Assembly (NCBI RefSeq): GCF_001590965.1 | Contig: NZ_BCTW01000027.1 | Coordinates: 1-44,765 of the forward strand | Length of the DNA stretch: 44,765 nucleotides | Direction: 5' to 3' | Origin: Novosphingobium lentum NBRC 107847 | GTDB taxonomy: Bacteria > Pseudomonadota > Alphaproteobacteria > Sphingomonadales > Sphingomonadaceae | Shown here: positions 17,642 through 25,664 of the stretch, piece by piece | Layout: each line of letters begins with the position of its first letter | How positions within the stretch are numbered: the stretch's first letter is position 1 | Position numbers and translations under genes: made by a program | The notes under the pieces: model-generated | The model's database searches: none | What the model saw: the letters and a program-made list of their open reading frames with translations, nothing else | What the model was told of the DNA's origin: nothing

Positions 17642-18781
17642 ATGAGCGAGGCGATCAGGCCCTTTACCGTGGCGATCGGACAGGACCAGCTCGACGATCT
17701 GCGCCGGCGGATCGATGCGACGCGCTGGCCCGAAAAAGAGGCGGTGGATGACTGGTCGCAGGGCGTGCCGCTGTCCGCCTTGCGCGATCTGGTTGGCTAT
17801 TGGCGCGATGGCTACGACTGGCGCCGCTGCGAGACCTGGCTCAACCAGATCGGCCATTTCGAGACGACGATCGACGGGCTGGACATCCGCTTCCTCCACA
17901 TCCGCTCGAAGGAACCCGGCGCCCGCCCGCTGGTGATGACGCACGGCTGGCCGGGCTCGATCCTCGAATTCAGGGCATGCGTCGCGCCGCTGACCGATCC
18001 GGTCGCGCATGGCGGCAACGCTGGGGAGGCCTTCCATCTCGTCATTCCCGCGCTGCCGGGCTTCGGGTTTTCCGGCAAACCGGCCGCCACCGGCTGGGGC
18101 GTCGAAAAGATCGCGCGGACATGGGGTGAACTGATGCGCAGGCTGGGTTACGCCAAGTGGTACGCGCAAGGCGGCGACTGGGGCTCGGCGGTGACCACCC
18201 AGATCGCGACGCAGAACGTGCCGGGTTGCGCGGGCATCCATCTTAACATGCCGGTCGCGCGGCCCGAACCCGGCGATCTGGTCAACCCGACCGAAGCGGA
18301 AATGCGCTCTCTGGCGGCGATGAAGCACTATCAGGACTGGGATTCGGGATACTCCAAGCAGCAGGCCACGCGGCCGCAGACCGTCGGGTATTCGTTGGTC
18401 GATTCGCCGGTGGGGCTGGCCGGCTGGATCTACGAAAAGATGTGGGCGTGGACCGACAACCACGGCATGCCCGAGGATGCGCTGACGCGCGATGCGATGC
18501 TCGACAATATCATGCTGTACTGGCTGACCGCAGCCGGGGCATCATCCGCGCGGCTGTACTGGGAAAGCTTCAACAGTTTCGTCGGCATGCCGGTCACCAT
18601 GCCGGTGGCGGTCAGTGTATTTCCCAGGGAAATTCTGGCCACCCCGCGCAAATGGGCCGAACGGTTCTTCAAGCAGATCGTGTACTGGGGCACTCCGGAG
18701 CGGGGCGGCCACTTCGCCGCCTGGGAACAGCCCGAGGCGTTCGTCAGGGAACTGCGCACGGCGTTTGCGCTGATGGATTGA
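17642..18781 (+). CDS. Epoxide hydrolase family alpha/beta hydrolase
   Basis: A 379-aa protein with the N-terminal epoxide-hydrolase lid (RPFTVAIGQDQLDDLRRRID) followed by an alpha/beta-hydrolase core. THGWPGS (about residue 100) is the oxyanion HGxP motif. The nucleophile elbow is GGDWGS (about residue 180), with Asp as nucleophile as in microsomal-type epoxide hydrolases. The closing histidine is in RGGHFAAWEQPE near the C-terminus. It opens epoxides to diols; the natural substrate is unknown. ATG 17642 is preceded by AGAGGAATCGAGC, a good ribosome-binding site. It is divergent from the leu operon, with 143 bases between the leader peptide and this start. Confidence 0.9.
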   Translation: MSEAIRPFTVAIGQDQLDDLRRRIDATRWPEKEAVDDWSQGVPLSALRDLVGYWRDGYDWRRCETWLNQIGHFETTIDGLDIRFLHIRSKEPGARPLVMTHGWPGSILEFRACVAPLTDPVAHGGNAGEAFHLVIPALPGFGFSGKPAATGWGVEKIARTWGELMRRLGYAKWYAQGGDWGSAVTTQIATQNVPGCAGIHLNMPVARPEPGDLVNPTEAEMRSLAAMKHYQDWDSGYSKQQATRPQTVGYSLVDSPVGLAGWIYEKMWAWTDNHGMPEDALTRDAMLDNIMLYWLTAAGASSARLYWESFNSFVGMPVTMPVAVSVFPREILATPRKWAERFFKQIVYWGTPERGGHFAAWEQPEAFVRELRTAFALMD

Positions 18782-18797
18782 TCGCGCGAGGTTCGGC

Positions 18798-19205
18798 TCA
18801 GCCGCAGCGGGCGGACGCGATCTTGCTGGTTTCGTCGATCATGATGTTGAGCCGGGCTTCGGAGTAGTCCTGCGTCACGACCTCGCCGGGATGGACCCAG
18901 CGGATGCGGACGTTGCCGACGGCCTTGCGCAAGGCATCGCGCGTTGCTGCGCTGTCGGTTGCCGAAACAAAGCGGGCGGCCGCAGCGCTGTGGCATTTAT
19001 CCATGGTGTTGTCGGCGATGGCCCCGTCCGACGATGGAGCTTCGGTCGGTGGCGCCGTCGATGCCGCCATGGAAGATGGCGCCATCGACGATGAAAGGGG
19101 CACCACGCGAACGGCATCGTCATGCTGTTCGTGTCTTTGGCACGCCGATGCCAGACCGAGCAGGCACACAGCTATCGCGCCACGTGCCGAAAGGCGAGTG
19201 ACCAT
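18798..19205 (-). CDS. Lipoprotein with peptidase-inhibitor I78-type domain
   Basis: A 135-aa protein with a lipoprotein signal: positively charged start, hydrophobic stretch and lipobox LASAC with the lipidated cysteine at residue 22. A low-complexity Ser/Ala/Pro linker covers about residues 35-60. The C-terminal 65 residues match the I78 peptidase-inhibitor pattern: a cysteine at about residue 70, a central helix, then RWVHPGEVVTQDYSEARLNI and the closing ARCG. The two cysteines of the domain probably form a disulfide. I78 proteins inhibit serine proteases. Being a lipoprotein, it would sit on the periplasmic face and protect the envelope or control a periplasmic protease. It is convergent with the epoxide hydrolase and stands alone. 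Confidence 0.8.
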   Translation of the reverse strand: MVTRLSARGAIAVCLLGLASACQRHEQHDDAVRVVPLSSSMAPSSMAASTAPPTEAPSSDGAIADNTMDKCHSAAAARFVSATDSAATRDALRKAVGNVRIRWVHPGEVVTQDYSEARLNIMIDETSKIASARCG

Positions 19206-19312
19206 GAACCGAGCCCCAGATATATTCTCTCCAGATCGGAGCTATATCCGAAAGCCCGTTTACGGTCCATTGCCTTCGTCGGTGGTGTACCGTCGCTGGA
19301 CGGTTTTTTCGC

Positions 19313-20332
19313 TCAGTTGCGGGCCTTGTCGACCAGCTTGTTGGCGCCGATCCACGGCATCATCGCGCGCAGTTGTGCGCCGGTCTTCTCGATTGGATGC
19401 GCGGCGGCGGCCTTGCGCGCGGCCTTCAGTTCGGGCTGCCCGGCGCGGTTGTCGAGCACGAAGTTCTTCACGAACCGGCCTGACTGAACATCGGCCAGAA
19501 CGCGCTTCATCTCGGCCTTGGTCTCGGCGGTGATGATGCGCGGGCCGACCGTGATGTCGCCATATTCGGCGGTGTTCGAGATCGAGTAGCGCATGTTGGC
19601 GATGCCGCCTTCATAGAGCAGGTCGACGATCAGCTTGGTTTCGTGGAGACACTCGAAATAGGCCATCTCGGGCGCATATCCGGCCTCGACCAGCGTTTCG
19701 AACCCGGCCTGGATCAGGTGGGTGATGCCGCCGCACAGCACGGCCTGCTCGCCGAACAGATCGGTTTCGCACTCTTCCTTGAAGTTGGTCTCGATGATGC
19801 CCGAACGGCCGCCACCGACACCCGAGGCATACGCCAGCGCAACGTCATGCGCGTTGCCGGTCGCGTCCTGGCTGATCGCGATCAGGCAGGGCACGCCACC
19901 GCCGCGCACGTATTCCGAACGCACGGTGTGACCCGGGCCCTTCGGCGCGATCATGATCACGTCGATCTCGGCGGGCACTTCGATCAGGCCGAAGTGGATG
20001 TTCAGGCCATGTGCAAAGGCAAGGGCGGCACCGGGACGGATGTTGTCCTTGATGTCGTTGTCCCAGATCGCGGCCTGGTGTTCATCCGGCGCCAGGATCA
20101 TCAGGATGTCGGCCCACTTGGCCGCTTCGGCATTGGTCATCACCTTGAAGCCGGCTTCCTCAGCCTTCTTGGCGGTGGCCGATCCGGCGCGCAGTGCGAT
20201 GGCGACGTCCTTCACGCCCGAATCGCGCAAGTTCTGGGCATGGGCATGGCCCTGGCTGCCATAGCCGACGATCGCGATCTTCTTGCCGGTGATCAGGTTC
20301 AGATCGCAGTCGGCGTCGTAATATACCTTCAT
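19313..20332 (-). CDS. ilvC: Ketol-acid reductoisomerase (NADP+)
   Basis: A 339-aa class I IlvC converts 2-acetolactate to 2,3-dihydroxyisovalerate (and the isoleucine homologue) with NADPH and Mg2+. It begins MKVYYDADCDLNLITGKKIA, has the Rossmann loop GYGSQGHAHA at residues 23-32, and APKGPGHTVR near residue 130 with the active-site histidine. The C-terminal knotted domain contains FKEECETDLFGEQAVLCGG, with the metal-binding Asp and Glu, and ECLHETKLIVDLLYEGG. Length is normal and no key residue is missing. It is the last gene of ilvI-ilvH-ilvC, 59 bases after ilvH; that gap holds a strong hairpin. Confidence 0.97.
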   Translation of the reverse strand: MKVYYDADCDLNLITGKKIAIVGYGSQGHAHAQNLRDSGVKDVAIALRAGSATAKKAEEAGFKVMTNAEAAKWADILMILAPDEHQAAIWDNDIKDNIRPGAALAFAHGLNIHFGLIEVPAEIDVIMIAPKGPGHTVRSEYVRGGGVPCLIAISQDATGNAHDVALAYASGVGGGRSGIIETNFKEECETDLFGEQAVLCGGITHLIQAGFETLVEAGYAPEMAYFECLHETKLIVDLLYEGGIANMRYSISNTAEYGDITVGPRIITAETKAEMKRVLADVQSGRFVKNFVLDNRAGQPELKAARKAAAAHPIEKTGAQLRAMMPWIGANKLVDKARN

Positions 20333-20353
20333 TTGTTCAGTCCTTGCTCAATG

Positions 20354-20383
20354 CGTCGTCCCGGGTCGAGCCTGGGGACGACG
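20354..20383. repeat. REP-like hairpin between ilvH and ilvC
   Basis: CGTCGTCCC (20354-20362) is the exact reverse complement of GGGACGACG (20375-20383), with a 12-base loop. It resembles the short extragenic palindromes scattered in alphaproteobacterial genomes. No T-run follows on the minus strand, so it is more likely an mRNA-stabilising or processing hairpin than a terminator. Confidence 0.6.
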
Positions 20384-20391
20384 GGTAAGTT

Positions 20392-20910
20392 CTAGGCCGC
20401 CTCGGCGCCCCGTATCATTCCGACGATGCCGGTCCGTCCCACTTCGACCAACCCCAGTTCGCGCATCAGCGCGACGAAGCTGTTGATCTTGTCGGGCGCG
20501 CCGGTCAGTTCGAACACGAAGCTGGAGGTCGTCGTGTCCACCACCTTGGCGCGGAACACATCGGCCAGGCGCAGCGCCTCGACCCGGTTGTCGCCCTTGC
20601 CCGAAACCTTGATCAGCGCCAGCTCGCGTTCGACGTACGGGCCGACCTCGGTCAGGTCTGTAACCTTGTGCACCGGCACCAGCCGTTCGAGCTGCGCGCG
20701 GATCTGGTCGATCACCGCGGGCGGGCCGTGGGTGACGATGGTGATCCGGCTGACCTGGTGGTTCTCGGTGATGTCCGCCACGGTCAGGCTGTCGATGTTG
20801 TAGCCGCGCGCGGTGAACATGCCCGCGATCCGGGCGAGGATGCCCGCCTCGTTATCGACCATCACGGTCAGCACGTGGCGTTCGGACGCCTGTTCCTTGA
20901 TCTTCATCAC
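20392..20910 (-). CDS. ilvH: Acetolactate synthase small (regulatory) subunit
   Basis: A 172-aa regulatory subunit of acetolactate synthase. The N-terminal ACT domain is clear: LTVMVDNEAGILARIAGMF followed by ARGYNIDSLTVADI, the valine-binding element. The C-terminal domain, ELTGAPDKINSFVALMRELG with VGRTGIVGMIRG, is typical of IlvH/IlvN. It binds valine and imposes feedback inhibition on the large subunit. Start ATG 20910 or 20907. It lies 39 bases after ilvI on the same strand, and ilvC follows. Length is normal. Confidence 0.95.
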   Translation of the reverse strand: MMKIKEQASERHVLTVMVDNEAGILARIAGMFTARGYNIDSLTVADITENHQVSRITIVTHGPPAVIDQIRAQLERLVPVHKVTDLTEVGPYVERELALIKVSGKGDNRVEALRLADVFRAKVVDTTTSSFVFELTGAPDKINSFVALMRELGLVEVGRTGIVGMIRGAEAA

Positions 20911-20949
20911 AATAGGTTTCCCGGAGTCTTGCTGGATCGAGAAGCGGCG

Positions 20950-22707
20950 TCAGACCAGCGCCTTGGCTTCGTCGTCGAGCGTTCCCGCCACGACATCGCC
21001 GTGCAGGATCATTTCGGTGTGCGCCGCGCCCGACGGGATCATCGGGAAGCAGTTGGCTTCCTTCGACACCAGGCAATCGACGATCACCGGCCCGTCATGG
21101 TCGATCATCGCCTGGATGCCCGCATCGAGATCGGCTTCCTGCGTGATGCGGATGCCCTTCCAGCCATAGGCTTCGGCCAGCTTCACGAAATCGGGCAGGC
21201 TGTCCGAATACGAGTTGGAGTAGCGGCTTTCGTAGGTCAGTTCCTGCCACTGGCGGACCATGCCCATGTATTCGTTGTTGAGGATGAAGATCTTGACCGG
21301 CAGGCGATACTGGCTCGCTGTGCCGAGTTCCTGGATGTTCATCTGGATCGAGGCTTCGCCGGCGATATCGATCACCAGCGCATCGGGAAAGCCCAGCTGC
21401 GCGCCGATCGCGGCGGGCAGGCCATAGCCCATCGTGCCCAGACCGCCGCTGGTCAGCCACTTGTTGGGGCCCATGAAGTGGAAGTGCTGCGCCGCCCACA
21501 TCTGGTGCTGGCCGACCTCGGTCGTGATGATCGGGTCCTTGTCCTTGGTCAGGGCATAGAGCCGTTCGACCGCCAGCTGCGGCATGATCTCGGTCGAGCT
21601 CTTGGGATAGAACAGACTGTCGCGCGCGCGCCAGCCGTCGATCCGCGCGTACCATTCGGTCAGGTCGTTCTTGTCATGCCCGGCGGCGTTCCATGCGGCG
21701 ATCAGCTGCGCCAGCACATGCGCGCAATCGCCGATGATCGGCAGGTCGACCGCCACGGTCTTGTTGATCGAGGCGCGGTCGATGTCGATGTGGATCTTGC
21801 GGCTGTCGGGCGAGAACGCATCGAGCCGACCGGTGACGCGATCATCGAACCGTGCGCCGACGCAGATGACCAGGTCGGCCTTGTTCATCGTCAGGTTGGC
21901 TTCGTAGGTGCCGTGCATGCCCAGCATGCCCAGCCACGCCGGATGATCGGCGGGGAACGCGCCCAGACCCATCAGCGTGGACGTCACCGGCGCGCCGGTC
22001 ATCTCCTGCAGTTGGCGCAGCAGGCGGGTTGCCTCCGGACCTGAATTGATCACGCCGCCGCCGGTATACAACACGGGTGCCTGCGCCGCCGCGATCATCG
22101 CCACGGCATCGGCAACGTCCTTGCGCGAACCTTCCAGCTGGGGATTGTAGCGGCTCTCGCGCTGCGGCGCGCGGCCATCCCACGTCGCCGAGGCGACCTG
22201 GACGTCCTTGGGAATGTCGACCAGCACCGGGCCGGGGCGGCCTTCGGTCGCGATGCGGAACGCCTCGTCGATCGTGGCGGCGAGTTCGGCCGGGTCTTTC
22301 ACCAGATAGTTGTGCTTGGTGCAGTGGCGGGTGATGCCGATGGTGTCGGCTTCCTGGAACGCATCGGTGCCGATCAGCGCGGTGGCGACCTGTCCGGTGA
22401 TGATGACCAGCGGAATCGAATCCATGAAGGCGTCGGCAATGCCGGTGACCGCGTTCGTCGCGCCGGGGCCGGATGTGACCAGCACGACACCGGGCTTGCC
22501 GGTGGCGCGGGCATAGCCTTCCGCCGCATGGGCCGCGCCGGCTTCGTGGCGCACCAGGATGTGGCGGATGCGTTCTTCGCCGAACAGGGCATCGTAGATC
22601 GGCAGAACCGCACCGCCGGGGTAGCCGAACACGAATTCGACGCCCTTGGCGACCAGGCTTTCGACCAGGATTTCGGCGCCGCTGCGCTCGGTGGTCACGT
22701 TGCTCAT
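20950..22707 (-). CDS. ilvI: Acetolactate synthase large subunit
   Basis: A 585-aa thiamine-diphosphate enzyme that makes 2-acetolactate or 2-aceto-2-hydroxybutyrate for valine, leucine and isoleucine synthesis. It has the N-terminal TPP domain (VFGYPGGAVLPIYDAL, catalytic Glu in RHEAGAAHAAEGYA at about residue 55), the central domain with FAD-contacting residues, and the C-terminal TPP/Mg motif at residues 450-478. In that motif the usual GDG/GDA is GEA, so the expected Mg-binding aspartate is Glu451, with NN at 477-478 as expected. ATG 22707 is chosen; the frame is open to 22734 but gives a non-homologous start. The gene opens the ilvI-ilvH-ilvC operon and is preceded by a structured leader with a terminator. 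Confidence 0.96.
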   Translation of the reverse strand: MSNVTTERSGAEILVESLVAKGVEFVFGYPGGAVLPIYDALFGEERIRHILVRHEAGAAHAAEGYARATGKPGVVLVTSGPGATNAVTGIADAFMDSIPLVIITGQVATALIGTDAFQEADTIGITRHCTKHNYLVKDPAELAATIDEAFRIATEGRPGPVLVDIPKDVQVASATWDGRAPQRESRYNPQLEGSRKDVADAVAMIAAAQAPVLYTGGGVINSGPEATRLLRQLQEMTGAPVTSTLMGLGAFPADHPAWLGMLGMHGTYEANLTMNKADLVICVGARFDDRVTGRLDAFSPDSRKIHIDIDRASINKTVAVDLPIIGDCAHVLAQLIAAWNAAGHDKNDLTEWYARIDGWRARDSLFYPKSSTEIMPQLAVERLYALTKDKDPIITTEVGQHQMWAAQHFHFMGPNKWLTSGGLGTMGYGLPAAIGAQLGFPDALVIDIAGEASIQMNIQELGTASQYRLPVKIFILNNEYMGMVRQWQELTYESRYSNSYSDSLPDFVKLAEAYGWKGIRITQEADLDAGIQAMIDHDGPVIVDCLVSKEANCFPMIPSGAAHTEMILHGDVVAGTLDDEAKALV

Positions 22708-22792
22708 CCTTCGTTCCGCGCTCGCTGGCGCCATCTGAATACCGGGCCTGGATTGCCGGGCGAAAAACCGCTGGTGGGCAGGCTTGAACCCG

Positions 22793-22833
22793 AAAAAAAC
22801 GGGGCCCGGCGCAGGGTTGGCTGCCGCCGGGCC
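22793..22833 (-). terminator. Intrinsic terminator in the miaA-ilvI gap (attenuator candidate)
   Basis: On the minus strand GGCCCGGCG (22833-22825) and CGCCGGGCC (22811-22803) form a nine-base-pair GC stem with a 13-base loop, followed by CCG and seven T (22799-22793). This is a textbook terminator 86 bases before the ilvI start. It either ends miaA transcripts or attenuates the ilv operon. A promoter-like element upstream of it, after the miaA stop, favours attenuation. No leader peptide rich in branched-chain codons was found. Confidence 0.8.
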
Positions 22834-22891
22834 TTCTCTCCCTTTCCGGGCACCCGGCGTACCGGGCGGTTGTCAGCTCGCTAATAGACAG

Positions 22892-22920
22892 ATTATGGCA
22901 TGTCAAGAGCTAAAGTTGAA
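22892..22920 (-). promoter_or_regulatory. Candidate promoter of the ilv operon
   Basis: On the minus strand TTCAAC (22920-22915) is followed after 17 bases by CATAAT (22897-22892). An overlapping perfect TTGACA (22906-22901) also exists, but without a good -10 at normal spacing. The element lies at the miaA stop codon. The transcript would have a leader of about 175 bases holding the terminator. Confidence 0.4.
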
Positions 22921-23884
22921 ATAAAGAAACAAAATCACCCTCTGTGATGGAATTTTCGGATGAATGTCGCGGCCAATCGCTTGGCGGCTGATGGCGCATC
23001 CAGGTATATTGGCGCTTGGCGTACTGGCGGGTGGCCAACTGCCCGGTTGCCAAAGCTCCATCCCGATCCAGTTGCCCGCCCAGCAGCGCCGCGATCTCGC
23101 GCACGCCGATGGCGCGCATCGCGGGCAGGGCGGGGTCGAGGTGGCGCGCGAGCAACGTCTCGACTTCTGCGATCGCGCCGCTGTCCAGCATTGCCGCAAA
23201 GCGCGCGTCGCAGCGGGCGAACAGTGTCTCGCGCGGGGGTAGCAGCACCAGCGGCAGCAGATGGTGATTGTCGCCCATGCCGCCGTGGCGCTGCAACTGC
23301 CAGTGGGACAGCGACCGCCCGGTGGACCGCACCACTTCCAGCGCGCGCGCGACGCGCGTGGTGTCGGCAGGGGCAAGGCGTGCGGCACGTTCGGGGTCTT
23401 CGCGTTGCAACGCGAGGTAGGCTTCGGCCACCGGCATCGCCCGGACAGCGGCGCGAACCTCAGGGTCGATCGGCGGCACGGGCGCGATCCCGTCCAGCAG
23501 CGTGCGGATATACAGGCCCGTTCCGCCGACCAGGATCGGCAACGCCCCGGCGGCCTGTGCGGCCTCGATCTCAACTTTCGCCGCCGCCGCCCAGTCCGCC
23601 GCCGAACAGGCTTGCGCTGCATCCCACGTGCCGAACAGCCGGTGCGGAACCCCCTGCATCTCTTCATCGGAAGGCCGGGCCGACAGCACGCGCAAATCGC
23701 GGTAGACTTGCGCGCTGTCCGCGTTGATGACCACCGCCGGGCAGCCCCGCGCCGCGCTGGCGAGCGCCACCCGCACCGCGAGATCGCTCTTGCCGCTGGC
23801 GGTCGGCCCTGCAATGAGCGCCAGCCTTGGCCGCCCGTTACCCGATGCGCTGCCGGTCGATCGAGGGGAATCCACAGTGCTCAT
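22910..23884 (-). CDS. miaA: tRNA dimethylallyltransferase
   Basis: MiaA adds dimethylallyl to A37 of tRNAs reading UNN codons. The 324-aa protein has the P-loop GPTASGKS at residues 26-33, NADSAQVYRDL (about 51-61, with the catalytic Asp), the VGGTGLYIRTLLDG substrate loop (about 110-123), and TRVARALEVVRSTGRSL (about 164-180). The C-terminal MRHQ...region is present but short. I chose ATG 23884; the frame is open another 750 bases upstream only because it is antisense to serB. The start codon overlaps the serB start on the other strand, so each gene's promoter must lie inside the other gene or the two share a very small control region. Only 202 bases separate its stop from the ilvI start, same strand. 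Confidence 0.92.
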   Translation of the reverse strand: MSTVDSPRSTGSASGNGRPRLALIAGPTASGKSDLAVRVALASAARGCPAVVINADSAQVYRDLRVLSARPSDEEMQGVPHRLFGTWDAAQACSAADWAAAAKVEIEAAQAAGALPILVGGTGLYIRTLLDGIAPVPPIDPEVRAAVRAMPVAEAYLALQREDPERAARLAPADTTRVARALEVVRSTGRSLSHWQLQRHGGMGDNHHLLPLVLLPPRETLFARCDARFAAMLDSGAIAEVETLLARHLDPALPAMRAIGVREIAALLGGQLDRDGALATGQLATRQYAKRQYTWMRHQPPSDWPRHSSENSITEGDFVSLFQL

Positions 23885-24761
23885 TGCCAGGCTGATAGCA
23901 GAGCCCGCCACGGTTGCAGACAGTCTCGCTGCGGCAACGCGCATGCTGGCCGATCGCGGCATGCCGATTGCCGGCGCGGGCATGCTCGAATTTGCATCGC
24001 ACGTGCTGGAACTGGAACTGCCGGGCGATGACAAGGCCTTGCTGCGCGACGTGCTCGACGCCTGCTTTGCCGGCAGCGACGGGCTGATCTCGACCCGGCC
24101 GATCAAGGCACCGCGCCTGTTCGTGTCCGACATGGATTCGACGATGATCTCGGCCGAATGCATCGACGAACTGGCCGACTTCGCCGGGCTGAAGCCGCAG
24201 ATCGCCGCGATCACCGAACGCGCGATGCAGGGCGAACTCGATTTCGAGAGCGCATTGCGTGAGCGGGTGGGCCTGCTCGCGGGCATGCCCGAAACCGCGA
24301 TCGCGCAATGTCTGGCGACCCGCATCGCGCCGATGCCGGGCGCGCGCGAACTGGTCTCGACGCTCAAGGCCAGGGGGTGCCACACCGTGCTGGTCACCGG
24401 CGGTTTCCACAGCTTTGCCGATCCGGTCGCGGCGCAGCTCGGGTTCGAGCGGGTGGTGGCCAACCGGCTCGGTGTCGCAGACGGCAAGTTGACCGGCGGG
24501 TTGGTCGGCGGGATCACCGACAGCGGCGTGAAACGCAAGGTGCTGATGGAGGAAAGCGCGCGGATCGGGGCAGGGGCGCCCAGCTTGGCCACCGGTGACG
24601 GCGCCAACGACATCCCGATGATCGAAGCGGCCGACTGGGGCATCGCCTATCACGCCAAGCCCAAGGCACGCGCGGCGGCGGATGGCTGGATCGATCGTGG
24701 CGACCTGACCAGCGTGCTCGATCTGCTGGGTATTCCGCGGCAAGCGTGGGTGATCGCGTAG
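23877..24761 (+). CDS. serB: Phosphoserine phosphatase
   Basis: SerB removes phosphate from phosphoserine in the last step of serine synthesis. From GTG 23877 the protein is 294 aa and begins with LIARLIAEP, the usual start of the alphaproteobacterial form. The N-terminal ACT-like domain is followed by a HAD phosphatase. The catalytic DMDST lies at residues 85-89 (Asp85 nucleophile, Asp87 acid/base). VTGGFHSFA is near residue 181, and GDGANDIPMI near 240 has the Mg-binding aspartates. Glu and Arg residues of the cap domain are visible in ISAECIDELADF. GTG 23877 overlaps the miaA ATG by eight bases; an ATG at 23943 is the next choice but would cut the ACT domain. Confidence 0.93.
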   Translation: MLIARLIAEPATVADSLAAATRMLADRGMPIAGAGMLEFASHVLELELPGDDKALLRDVLDACFAGSDGLISTRPIKAPRLFVSDMDSTMISAECIDELADFAGLKPQIAAITERAMQGELDFESALRERVGLLAGMPETAIAQCLATRIAPMPGARELVSTLKARGCHTVLVTGGFHSFADPVAAQLGFERVVANRLGVADGKLTGGLVGGITDSGVKRKVLMEESARIGAGAPSLATGDGANDIPMIEAADWGIAYHAKPKARAAADGWIDRGDLTSVLDLLGIPRQAWVIA

Positions 24762-24803
24762 AATATTGACACTTATGTAAGTAGTCGGCAGTATCGCGAA
24801 GAA

Positions 24804-25649
24804 ATGGACAACGCATCAGCCTCATTCGCAGCCGAATCCAGCCTCGATGAAGACTGGGCCGAGCCGCATTCGCTTCCCGATCTGCCGTTCGAGGCACCGG
24901 GACGCGTCCGTGCGAAATGGCGGCCGATCAAGGCGCTGGGCCATTTTCGCAACCTGATCCGCAACAAGGAAGCGACCGAAGAGGTGTTCCACATCTTCGA
25001 ATCGCTGCCGCGCAAGGATTTCATCCCGGCAGCGCGCGCGTTCACGCTGAGCGAGCGTGGCCGTGCCTTGCGCGAACGCGAGCCGTTCCTGCCCGCCATC
25101 CTCGACGATCACGCCGCCTTGCGCCGCACGCCCGCCGGTTCGCTGGCGCACGCCTATTGCGACTTCATGGAACGCGAAGGCCTGACGGCAGCCGGGCTGG
25201 TTTCCGAATTCGACAAGTTCCTGGGCGACCGGCCGGTTCATCACGATCTGCTGAAATGGTACAGCGAACGCCAGCGCGACACGCACGATCTGCTGCATAT
25301 CCTGACCGGATATGGCCGTGATGCGCTGGGCGAGGCGTGTGTGCTGGCCTTCACCTATGGCCAGGATCCCAGCCCGGCGCACTTGTTCATCGCCTATCTG
25401 GCAGGCGGGAACATCCGCAAGAAAACCCGCACGCAGGCTCCGGTGTTCGGTGCCATCCGCGAAGCACAGAGGTTGGGCCGGGCTTGCCCGCGCATTGCCG
25501 AGCTGACGATTACCGACCTTCTGCCGCTTCCGCTCGACGACGCGCGGCGCCAGCTGGGGGTCACGTCGCCGCAAGTCTATGCGCAGGCGCATGCATGCTT
25601 TGCTGCCGAGGGCCGCAATCCCTACGAACTGCTGCCGGTTGCCGCCTGA
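24804..25649 (+). CDS. Coq4 family ubiquinone-biosynthesis protein
   Basis: A 281-aa soluble protein with the Coq4 signature: H161-D162-x-x-H165 followed eleven residues later by E177 (HDLLHILTGYGRDALGE), a zinc-binding motif. The rest of the family pattern surrounds it, with HHDLLKWYSERQRDTHD before and ACVLAFTYGQ after. Coq4 is a scaffold and possibly an oxidative-decarboxylase component of the coenzyme Q complex; this bacterial form probably serves ubiquinone synthesis at the inner membrane. The N-terminal 60 residues are not part of the canonical domain. The gene follows serB by 42 bases and may be co-transcribed, without an obvious functional link. ATG 24804 is the likely start. Confidence 0.88.
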   Translation: MDNASASFAAESSLDEDWAEPHSLPDLPFEAPGRVRAKWRPIKALGHFRNLIRNKEATEEVFHIFESLPRKDFIPAARAFTLSERGRALREREPFLPAILDDHAALRRTPAGSLAHAYCDFMEREGLTAAGLVSEFDKFLGDRPVHHDLLKWYSERQRDTHDLLHILTGYGRDALGEACVLAFTYGQDPSPAHLFIAYLAGGNIRKKTRTQAPVFGAIREAQRLGRACPRIAELTITDLLPLPLDDARRQLGVTSPQVYAQAHACFAAEGRNPYELLPVAA

Positions 25650-25664
25650 GCCCGGATCGGGGAG

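Noticed and set aside
16030..17751. A 573-codon open frame antisense to leuA
   Set aside because: Same explanation: antisense of a strongly conserved gene in GC-rich DNA.
22720..22906. Leader peptide for the ilv operon
   Set aside because: The only short frames are ATG-CCA-TAA and long frames without branched-chain codon clusters; the terminator is kept, the peptide is not.
23885..24643. Long N-terminal extension of miaA
   Set aside because: The frame upstream of ATG 23884 is antisense to serB and would not give a MiaA-like N-terminus.
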